Source: Irineochytrium annulatum
Taxonomy: Eukaryota > Chytridiomycota > Chytridiomycetes > Chytridiales > Chytridiaceae
Reading direction: 5' to 3'
NCBI GenBank assembly: GCA_027600665.1
Contig: JADGJL010000684.1
Coordinates: forward strand, 1-15,580
Length of the DNA stretch: 15,580 nt
Shown: piece by piece, positions 1 to 7,860 of the stretch
How the letters are laid out: the number at the start of each line of letters is the position of its first letter
How positions within the stretch are numbered: position 1 is the first letter of the stretch
The notes under the pieces: generated by a model
Told to the model about the DNA's origin: nothing
The model's input: only the letters and a program-made list of their open reading frames with translations
Database searches by the model: none
Made by a program: the position numbers and the translations under genes

Positions 1-1774
1 GTTTTGTGTAGCGTCGACGGGTGGGGTGGCGGACGTGGAGGAGTTGTTGCGGACGGGTGTGATGTCGGCGGGGGCGGCCCACTCGGGTGATGTGAAGAGA
101 AGGGACCCGGACTGGTTGGTCATGATGGAGATTGACTTCGATACGCGCGAGAGATTGGAGGAGGCTGAGGCCTCGTCGTTAAAGCCCGGCACGGCGCTCG
201 CGAGGCCCGTAGCGCCGGTGAGATCAGGCGGCGTGCCCGGTTGGATGTTCTCATTTCCCGATGCCGCGTTGCTGCCATGTGACCGGCGTGATCGGTAGCT
301 GCTCGCAATGCTATAGACCCTCGACAGCGGAGACGGCTTGTACACCCTCGGCTGCCTCGAAGGTGGCGCCTGCATCCCGCGCCCGCCAGCTGCTGCGACC
401 GCCGCCTCCGCCGCCTTCCGCGCCTCCTCCCGCTCTTTCAATCTCTCCCGCAGCTGAAGCTGCCATTCCCGCTGGCGGACCTGCCACTCGTGCCAGTGGT
501 ACGCCCAGATGTACTGCTGCTGCTGCTCGTAGTCGGACAAATGCTGGGCGAAGTGGAACGCGGGCTGGTAGTACGCGTACTCTCCTGATGTTGTTGTGGT
601 CGGGGACGGGTCGGCGAAAGGTGAGAGGGCGTCGTGCGGGAGAGGTTGGGAGGCTGGGGAAGAACTAGGGTATGAAGCCGCGAGCGGAAGGGTGTCGTGC
701 TGCTGCTGGAGACGGAGAGCGTTCGCGATGGCGGAATGGCGATAGTTAGGCTCCGTGTGGTCCACGTCCGAATCGTACGCGGGCGAGAGCATGGCCGCGG
801 TCGCGAACTGATCAGGGGAAGCGGTGCGGCGTGTGTTAAAGCGACCCGAGTTGACGTCGATGTTGACTCGGAGGGCGTCGAGGACGGGTGACGCCTTCGA
901 AGTGGGGGCATGGCCGAGCGCGGCGACGGGTGCGTCGTCCTCCCAGGGCATTGCTCTCCGGGGCGGACTAGATGGTGGAGGATTCGCAGCGGCGGTCGAC
1001 AAGATTGAATGCCGCTTAGCCGAGGATTTCGAGCGGTGGATGAAGAACGCGACGGCCAGCGCCACGAGAAGGAGGATCACGGCGACCGAGCTGGCGACGG
1101 CGGGGATTCTGGATGGGGACGAGTCGGACGACGCGCTGTTCGATGGTGTAAGGCCCGCTGCAAGTAAATCCAATTAAAACCGGCCCGATCTTCCTCCAGT
1201 CACATCCCCGCGTCCTCGCGCACTCACCAGCAGTCCCGGTGATCGCGACGGAAACGGCGGTCGTAGCATTCACCGCGCCAGCAGCTCCTCCACCCGGAAC
1301 TCCGCCGCCGCCCCCCACGCCTCCAGCATGAACGGCGGTCAGGTTCGAGCAAGGCAGGCTGGACAGCACCTCCTTCCCGGCCGCGTGCGTGGAACCGGCC
1401 CCGCAAACGCAAAGCCCGCACGTGCCCGCCGGGAGCACGGGGACCATCGCCGCGGCATCCCAGAGCGCAAGCAGCGAGTCCGCGGATGCTGTCGACGGCG
1501 AGGAGGAGGAGGAAGAGGAGGTGGACGGGTACACGCACTCGCTCTGCCATGACGAGGGAGTGGGCGAGGCGGACGGGGAGGAGGAAGATGATGACGATGA
1601 TGACGCTGAGGAGGACGCTCCGCCGCACCCGGCGCTGGCCAGGCGCCTGCTGCAGAGGTCGAGGTACTGCTGGCACGTGGTCGTGGTCGAGGTCGTGGTC
1701 GCGGACGCATCCGCGGCCGCCGGGGGCGAGTCCGCGACGTCTCCGCGGCGGTGGAGGCGATGAGGCTTGTTCAT
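1..1774 (-). CDS. Single-pass membrane protein, Ser/Thr-rich ectodomain (partial)
   Basis: Two exons are visible: 1774-1228 and 1157 to the window edge, joined over a 70-nt GTGAGT...CAG intron (1158-1227, phase 1). After splicing the frame stays open to position 1, so the C-terminus is missing. From the first usable Met the ectodomain (about residues 1-200) has a TTTSTTTTCQQYLDLC stretch, a poly-Ser run and Cys-bearing segments such as CGLCVCG and LPCSNLT. A clear membrane helix follows near residues 203-222 (VASSVAVILLLVALAVAFFI) and then basic HRSKSSAKR, giving an outside-in topology. The cytoplasmic part is long, Ser/Pro-rich and disordered, with a QQQQ run and a charged W/R/E/Q-rich helical segment. 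No signal peptide precedes the chosen Met, so the true start is probably further upstream in an exon I could not place. The layout resembles fungal surface sensors and the SH3 membrane protein at the other end of the window, but I recognise no named domain. Confidence 0.65.
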
Positions 1775-2412
1775 TGCAAGGTTCCGTTCCAGTAATGAGG
1801 TCCGCGACGGGATAATCGGAGGTCCCCTGGTTTGCGGGGAGCGAGAAAGACGAGGAGGCCGGCGCCAGCGACGTCGTCGGTGACGGAGTCGCCCAGGAGG
1901 GAGCAGTGCGGGCGTAGTTTCGCGTTACGACAATTAGGCTTAATACGTCGCATTCGCATTGATGTCGCAATATGGCGGGGGTACAACTGCATGCTTGAAA
2001 TGTTGCACAAAATCGACAAGCCACGCTCCTCGCCACCAGTCCGGACTGGACCGATCTGCCAGACGCCATTGCTGGGACCCGCAACGCATCGCGTGGGCGT
2101 CTGCTGGCTGGCGATGGCGCCAGGGTGCCAATCTGACCTGACCGCGCGACGGTTTCAGTAATTTGGGCAAGGAAAGGCGTCGAAATGTATAATCAGAAAT
2201 GTTAAATAGCGCGATAACCCATTGCAGGACAGCCAATGTAAGAATCTGGGCAAAGGGAGGCACATGTATATCTAGGAAGAGCAGGGATAAAGAAAAAGGG
2301 GTCTAAATGCATAAGGACGCAGATAAACAAGCAACAAAGCACAAGGAGAGAATCACCGGTCACATTAATTATGATCTTCAGGCTACCAGACTGACGCGTT
2401 CCCCATTCACCC
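1775..2412. other. Intergenic: upstream of gene 1, downstream of protease
   Basis: No convincing gene lies in these 638 bases. The right side should hold the protease 3' UTR (minus strand). The left side should hold the promoter and perhaps a 5' exon of the membrane protein. In the minus frame offset from the annotated exon, about 1730-1920, the translation (ASSSFSLPANQGTSDYPVAD, then an LITGTEPC segment) looks like ectodomain sequence but ends in a different frame from the Cys-containing exon. No obvious GT-AG pair of normal size joins them. Confidence 0.4.
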
Positions 2413-4584
2413 TTAAGGCTCCTCAGCCACCAGGGCCCGCCTGGACCTTCCCCGTGGCGCCTCGGCGGCCTTCCGCTTAGCAATCGTCGAGCTCGATCTA
2501 TACTCCGATAGTGAAGCAGTAGCGGATTTGCTCGTGGTCGTGAGCGTGTCGGAGCATGACGTGGTAGCAGTCGTGGTAGTCGAGTATACGGGAGAAATCG
2601 TGACCGTTGTGGCTGTTGGTTTTGCAGTGGCAGTGGCGGGCGTGGTCTCCGTCTCCGTATCGGTTAGCGGCCCGGTTGGGGAGCCGGGACTAAACGGGGG
2701 GCCGCCGATGACGACCGTGGGGTACGATGCTGTACCGGTCGATTCCGTGGCGGTTAAGACGGCGGATTGTGTCGTGATGCTCGTCTCAGTTGTTGTTGCC
2801 CCGAATGACTTCGATTTCGTCGTGATACTCGTCTCAGTTGTCGCCGTTGATGCAAACGATGTCGACTTCGTCGTGCTTGAAGTTTCAGTCGACTTCGTCG
2901 CGCTTAAAGTCTCAATCGACGTGTTGATACTTGAAGTCTCAGTCGGCGACTCGGTCAATGTGTCCGTTTTAGTGTCCGTTTTAGTGACGGGCGTAGAGGA
3001 CACTGTCATCGTTGCCCGTGTCGGTTCTGTCCCGGTCAGGACGGCGGACTGGATTGTGCGGGTCGTCTCAGACGCAGAGGACTTGGACGTCTGAGTGGAA
3101 GACTCTGTCATCGTCTCGGTCGAGGTTGTTATTGTCTTTGACGTTGTGGAAGTCTCCGTCGAGGACACCGTCGTATCGGTAGACGTCTCGGTCGGCAAAG
3201 ATATGGACGACTCAGTCGCGGACTCCGTCGTTGCAGTCGCGGGAGACGCGGCGGAGCCGCGGTTAGCGACGGCGAAGCAGGTCTGGTTGTTTGTCCTATC
3301 GTATATGGTGTCTGTTTCGACATGCGTTTGTGTCAGTGTCGATTCAAAAAATGGTTGGTTGAAACGATTTTGCCAATCATACTTACAGTATTGGGTCAGC
3401 AAAACACCACCAAACCGCAGATAATCCCCGTACGTCCCAATGGCGAAGCCTGACAGACATGAATCGTCGACAAACGGCAAGACGTAGGCGGAAGGCGGAA
3501 TGACGAGCGTCAAGTCCCCGATGTTGAAGCGGACGTCCGGACCAGTATCAGCGATGCCGCAGTCGATGTCATAAAGTTGATTGCCGCTCGCATCCCGTGT
3601 CAAATTCGTTGTATTCATGATGATCTGGTTGATCGCTTTCGCGGTCATCGGGTCGAGGTAGATGATGCTGGAGCTCGAGTCGATGACGGCGTCGCTCGTG
3701 ACATCGTCGAGATTACCGGTGCCGAGTATCGACGAGCGCTCCGATGTCGCGACCTCCCATGAGGCCTTCTGGACGCTGAAGGACCAGTAACCTTCCGCCG
3801 AATCGGAGAGGGGCAGGCATTGGGGCGTGCCGGTGTAACGGTCCGCGTTGGCACCCCCAAATGTGATCTCGCCATCAGTCGCGTTCTTTGGGGGCAAGTA
3901 GATACCAAATACATCAGGGTCCAAGGCAAGCTGGTCGATGAAATTGCTCGAGGAGCCGTTGCCCGCGGGAAAGTAGTGGGAAATCTTGGAGGCAGAGTCG
4001 AAGCCTAGGCCTAGCACGCCGTCCGAACCGGGGATATTAGGGTCTCCGTCGTCGTCCACGCTCACGCCGAAGTAAAACTTTTTAGCCGTAGCCTGTGGGA
4101 TAGAAATAAAATCAATGAGAACGGACATGTGAGCAAATCGTTAGTCTTAAAATGAGTGGTTTTCAACCTTATTCCCAGCCTTGATCGTGCCCTGGAAAGG
4201 CGAGTATTGCACGTGTGCAAGTTTCGCTCCTCTATGATAAGTCGCCTCGATCGGCGACCCCAGGTCGCGCAGCCCCTGCTTTTGGCCCTTCTCCAGATCC
4301 ACCAGCGTGCCCAGTATCCAGGAGTCCGCGCTCCCCGTATCCAGCTGCAAATTGAATTGCTGACCCGTCTGCACCAGCGTGACGGGCACGGTGTAGTCGA
4401 GACTGCCGAACACAATGTTGTCCGTTGCGGCGGTGGCTCGGGAGCTGAGGGCTTGGGCCGCGTCCCGGTGGTGCGCGTGCGGGCGCGAGAGCGGTGGCTG
4501 CTTGTGGGAGATGTGAATCGGGGCCTTGTGGAGGGCGGCGACACAGGCCGCGGAGGCGATCATGATCAGGAGGATGCTGATCAT
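2413..4584 (-). CDS. Secreted pepsin-like aspartic protease with Ser/Thr-rich tail
   Basis: Peptidase family A1, a secreted or cell-surface endopeptidase. Exons are 4584-4168, 4092-3387 and 3311-2413 (673 aa). Introns are 75 nt each: 4093-4167 (GTTGAA...CACAG) and 3312-3386 (GTAAGT...AACAG). The start at 4584 is chosen because it opens a signal peptide (MISILLIMIASAACVAAL); a longer upstream frame adds 52 residues that would bury it. The first catalytic motif is LDTGSADSW (Asp82), the flap Tyr is Tyr127 in HVQYSPFQGTI, and SDGVLGLGF follows near 162-170. The second catalytic segment is AVIDSSSSIIYL (Asp277), where the normal DTG or DSG is DSS. Removing the second intron gives FGGVLLTQYYTIYDRTNNQ, the expected A1 C-terminal strand (compare LGDPFLRSYYTVFD). 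From about residue 395 a tail of nearly 280 residues is very rich in Thr and Ser, probably O-glycosylated. It ends in a basic, non-hydrophobic sequence, so there is no GPI signal of the yapsin type. Confidence 0.88.
2521..3240 (-). repeat. Degenerate Ser/Thr-coding repeats in protease tail
   Basis: The last exon of the protease contains imperfect tandem units built on TETSxxTKS. Examples are STETSSTTKSTSFASTATTE and TTETSITTKSKSFGATTTET, and QSAVLT occurs twice. At DNA level the plus strand shows repeated gtcgt, gtctcagt and gacttcgtcg words. Such tracts usually encode an O-mannosylated stalk and vary in length between strains. The complementary strand is also open for about 190 codons because of the repeat composition; that is a shadow. 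Confidence 0.7.
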
Positions 4585-4589
4585 GATCG
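4557..4589 (-). promoter_or_regulatory. Perfect 13-bp inverted repeat over the protease start codon
   Basis: Arms CGATCATGATCAG (4557-4569) and CTGATCATGATCG (4577-4589) are perfectly complementary with a 7-nt spacer. In the minus-strand mRNA the AUG at 4584-4582 lies inside the first arm, so initiation would have to open the hairpin. The repeat also encodes part of the signal peptide (MISILLIMI), so amino-acid constraint could explain some of it. A regulatory role is inference. Confidence 0.45.
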
Positions 4590-5364
4590 TGCAAGGACGG
4601 CCGGCGTCGCGGACGAGGCGGGCGGGATCGAGGGATCGAAAGGAGTGTCTGTGTCTAGCAAGGCTTAAAATTTCAAGCTCCACCAGCTGTTGCACCGAGT
4701 ACACATACATTCGCTTCCTCACGCACGCTACTTTGCTCAATTTACTATGAGGCTGCTTATATTGGTCAACGGCGACGTTGTATGAGGATGCTTAAACACG
4801 ACTAATAATGCCCGGTTGCCATCCCCACCGGCATCTCTCGACGTAAAGTCTACAACGACGAGAATGGAGCAAGTGTTTAGAATTAGGACACGCTCAATAT
4901 CCAGAAGTCCCTGCATCTGGACGTAACCTCTTCGTATTTAAATAGCACGTTCGAGTGTACACAACAACGACTCAAGGCAATGAAAGTCAACGAAAAATAA
5001 ATGCCGAATATCCATAGCACACGAATAAACACAGCAGCGGGAAGGAAAGATCATGGGAAGATGGAAGAACGAAGAGGACCAAAAGGTCACTCCGTATTCA
5101 ACCGTGTTTCTTATTGGATTGGAGATGCGGTTCGTATGAGAACAAGAAAAAGCAAGGTGTAAAGTACCCGGACAAAGGGATTACAAATCTATCGGAAGCA
5201 AGGGATGAGAGGGTGAAGGTGAGGAGGACGGTCAACGAGATAGGATGATGTCGTAACTAGTCGAAGGTGATTGGGCATGCAGGAAAGGGATTCGTAGAGG
5301 ACTTCGCGAGAGGGTATATGTGAACGGGCACTAGGCTTGCCGTACATGGAGTAAACGCGAAAGC
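4585..5364. other. Intergenic: protease promoter and hydrolase 3' UTR
   Basis: About 780 bases lack a credible coding region on either strand and are more AT-rich than the flanking genes. The left part is the presumed 5' UTR and promoter of the protease. The right part is downstream of the hydrolase stop. A CCAAT/TATA-like element is noted separately; I saw nothing else of note. Confidence 0.5.
4755..4765 (-). promoter_or_regulatory. CCAAT/TATA-like element upstream of protease
   Basis: On the minus strand this reads CCAATATAAGC, an overlapping CCAAT pentamer and TATAAG, about 170-180 nt upstream of the protease ATG. The position suits a core promoter, but short AT motifs occur by chance, so this is a weak call. 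Confidence 0.25.
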
Positions 5365-6760
5365 TTAAACAGCAACGCGATCAGGCTCAGGAGCCGGCAC
5401 CCATTCGAGCCTGGGCATCCCCATCGTCGCCCGCTCCTCCTCCGACACATCGATCAGCCTTAAAAACTTCCTCGTCACCTCCGGGTCCGTGACGGCTAAC
5501 GACTCGTCGGACGCCACCGACGCCGCCACCACATCCGCCGCCTCCTCTTCCGCAACCGCCGATGTCGCTATCGTCGACATGGCGTCCCCTGCTGACTCCT
5601 CCTCCGCCTTCGCACCCTCGATCAGCCCGGAGGGCGCACCGACGGCCTCCCCCGCCCTCCGTTCCCCCAAAATGGCTCTGTAAAAGTGCTTCAACAGCAG
5701 GCGGTTGAACCCGTCCGTGTCCTCGTGGTTAAGGGCGTGGCCCCGTCCCTCAAACATGACGAGCCGCGCTCCTAGGTCCCGGCTGAGGTGCCAGGCGGTC
5801 CGACAGTGCACGAGCACGTCCTCGGTGCCGTGGACGACCATAGAGGGGATGGAGGTGGAAAGGAGGCGGTTGCGGAGGAGGGTGAGGCGGTCGGGGGAGA
5901 CGTGGTGGCGGATGATGCCCCAGAGCTGGGCGCAAGCCGCGAGGACGGATTGGGGCGGGCGGTCGTCGACTCGGTTGCCGTGGAACTGCATAGATAGGTT
6001 AGCAAAGTATACAGTTCTTAAGGCAGTGAGAATAGAACAAACCTTGAGCATATACTCCAAATTTGACTTGTACCCGGTCCCGGACGGCGCCGGCGCATCC
6101 AACCACCGCCTCGAGTACAGAATATGAGGGATCTTATCCTTCACGTCCGCGAGCCCCAACGCAATCTTTGTCAGCGTCGTCGTCAACCAGCCCCAATTCC
6201 TCCACGGCGGCAGCGCGTTCCCAGCCGACGTTGACGCCAACGTCAGACTCGCTATCCGATCTGGCTCCATAAGGGCCAGCTCCTGCGCAATCATCCCGCC
6301 CATCGACACGCCAACAACGTGCACGTTATCCTTCCACTGGAGGTGCTTCAGCAGGTCCACCGCGTCGCGGGCCATGTCAGTCATGCGGTAGTCCCGCGAG
6401 GGTGCACTCGAGTAACCCGAGCCGCGGTTCTCGTAAATGCAGACCTGGAAGTCGCCGTGCCGGCCAAAGTAGTCGGTCTGGAACTTCCAGTTCTCGCAAG
6501 AGCCTGCCCATCCCTGCGATATATTCCCCGTTAGCACCGGGTTCATGACCTCCATGACGCCATTCCTCCGCCATCTCAATTCCTAAGTAAAAGCAGCAAC
6601 TCACGGTAATGAACAAGATCTTGTGCTTCCCCTTCCCGTGTATCTCATGGTACAGGTCCACCGGGCTGCCTCTGGCAACGCCGACACGGGCCACAACCTT
6701 CTCGACCACGGACGCTGCGACCCTTCGGGCAGCGCCCCCGACTGTTGAAGCAGATACCAT
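5365..6760 (-). CDS. Alpha/beta hydrolase fold protein
   Basis: A serine hydrolase of unknown substrate (esterase or lipase-like). Exons are 6760-6605, 6513-6043 and 5985-5365 (415 aa), with introns of 91 nt (6514-6604, GTGAGT, branch GCTAAC, CGCAG) and 57 nt (5986-6042, GTTTGT, branch TTTGCTAAC, TGCAG). Met at 6760 is the first in frame after an upstream TAG. The spliced join gives HKILFITGWAGSCENW, the usual strand and oxyanion-loop region. Then come YENRGSGYS, the nucleophile elbow GVSMGG (Ser122), the acid in VVHGTEDVLV (Asp265) and the base in EGRGHALNHED (His292), a complete triad. The N-terminus (AARRVAASVVEKVVARVGVARG) is basic and amphipathic and could be a mitochondrial presequence. 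After about residue 310 there is an Ala/Glu-rich, probably disordered extension ending in an Arg/Pro-containing tail. The nearest generic match is the RdmC/epoxide-hydrolase-like group of AB hydrolases; I cannot name an orthologue. Confidence 0.87.
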
Positions 6761-7095
6761 CCAATGTAGCTACTCGATCTGCGAGGTCCGATGGGGATAT
6801 GAGCTTTCGGTGACGGTGATGACGACGATGACGGGGAGGCGCCGGAAAGCCCCGGCGATCACTGAGCTGTCAACTGAAGATCTGAGGGCGCGAAAAAGGA
6901 TCAGCCCAAACTGTTAACGGCCTTCTATAGTAGGAGAGATAGAAAGGGAATTCTGATTCCGTCCCGATGCCGTCCGCTTCGCGTCGGGCCTAATGAGTAG
7001 TTGAAAGTAGGAAGCGGCCAGGGTTTGATTGGGGTCTGAGTGACGGGATCGGGACGAGGACAGGCGACGTCCGCGGCCTTGTGACTCAGACCGGG

Positions 7096-7103
7096 TGACG
7101 TCG
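7096..7103. promoter_or_regulatory. CRE-like TGACGTCG motif
   Basis: TGACGTCG matches the bZIP (ATF/CREB) half-palindrome core and lies about 340 bp upstream of the hydrolase ATG, near the larger GACGTC-centred palindrome. The factor is unknown and the motif is short. Confidence 0.25.
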
Positions 7104-7137
7104 GCCGCGACGGGGGGCCGGCTGACGGCGGGAAACC

Positions 7138-7157
7138 ACCGATCGACGTCGATCGGT
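7138..7157. promoter_or_regulatory. Perfect 20-bp palindrome centred on GACGTC
   Basis: ACCGATCGACGTCGATCGGT is identical to its reverse complement over all 20 bases. It sits about 380 bp upstream of the hydrolase ATG in non-coding DNA. A perfect palindrome of this length suggests a dimeric transcription-factor site, possibly bZIP-like because of the GACGTC core. The factor and function are inferred. Confidence 0.4.
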
Positions 7158-7362
7158 CGACGCCTGGTCGCCGTCCACGGGACCTTGGCTCCGAAGGCCC
7201 CAATGGTCCAAACAGAAGTGGGAGAGGTGTGGACGGGGAGGACACCGACCTCGTAGTAGCTGGGTGTGGTCGCGATTCAGGGCGGGCTTCAACGGAGGCG
7301 ATGGGCTGCCGACCCGTTCTTTAAGTTCGGAAATAGCGCGCGCGGACATCCAACAGTTGGCC

Positions 7363-7378
7363 CCACGTGCTGACGTGG
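7363..7378. promoter_or_regulatory. E-box and bZIP-like inverted repeat
   Basis: CCACGT and ACGTGG form 6-bp inverted arms around GCTG. The left arm overlaps a CACGTG E-box and the right arm lies in TGACGTGG. It could be a bHLH/bZIP site for the hydrolase, but it is about 600 bp from that ATG. Confidence 0.25.
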
Positions 7379-7481
7379 TGAACTCCTTTTGGCGGTTCTC
7401 ACCAACCTGTTTGATTGAAGATGTAGCGCAGTATTTATGATCAGAACGCATTTAGAGTTAGTCTCCATTTTATCGGTATTT

Positions 7482-7492
7482 TTTATTTTATT
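7482..7492 (-). terminator. Possible polyadenylation signal of NECAP
   Basis: On the minus strand this reads as overlapping AATAAA hexamers (AATAAAATAAA), about 370 nt downstream of the NECAP stop. The placement fits a fungal 3' end; there is no transcript support. Confidence 0.3.
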
Positions 7493-7860
7493 CCTGGCAG
7501 CAAGGCATCTTTCTCGCGGTGGTGATTGGCAGACGGGATTTCCTCCTCTGGACCTTCACCGCTTACACCAATCTAAAGGACTTTCTCGTAGCACCATCTT
7601 CCCTCCTATTTTCCCAGAAAGCAGAAAATATAAAAAAACTTGACAACGACGACGCGAAATCATCCCTTCAGAACAGCCAAATCGGCATTCCAATCATGTG
7701 CAGTGACAACAATTGGAATACAAAGAATTGCATCTCATGTATGGCGGGATACATAAATGTCTATTCAAAGCTCGTCCAGCCCTCCGATGACGTCGCATTA
7801 TCCTCCGTCTTATCGCTACATAGGACATCAAATAAGCGTAACAACCAACAACAAACGACC

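Larger units (their letters stand above)
6761..7860. other. Intergenic: hydrolase promoter and NECAP 3' UTR
   Basis: The longest gene-free stretch (1.1 kb) lies between two minus-strand genes. The left two-thirds should contain the hydrolase promoter and holds several GACGTC or ACGTG motifs and a 20-bp palindrome, listed separately. The right part (about 7450-7860) is AT-richer and should be the NECAP 3' UTR. Plus-strand open frames at 7437-7947 lack family similarity and run into the NECAP coding exon, so I do not call them. Confidence 0.5.

Noticed and set aside
2202..2483. Minus-strand frame with a hydrophobic stretch after the protease stop, possible membrane anchor
   Set aside because: The only phase-compatible GT-AG pair I found would be a 40-nt intron, shorter than any other here, and the hydrophobic part is followed by a long polar tail, unlike a GPI signal.
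2528..3094. Plus-strand Val/Asp-rich open frame of 188 codons
   Set aside because: It is the complement of the Thr/Ser repeats of the protease tail and open only because of repeat composition.
7138..7157. Palindrome as a transposon end or recombination site
   Set aside because: No second copy, no flanking target duplication and no transposase or integrase frame in the window.
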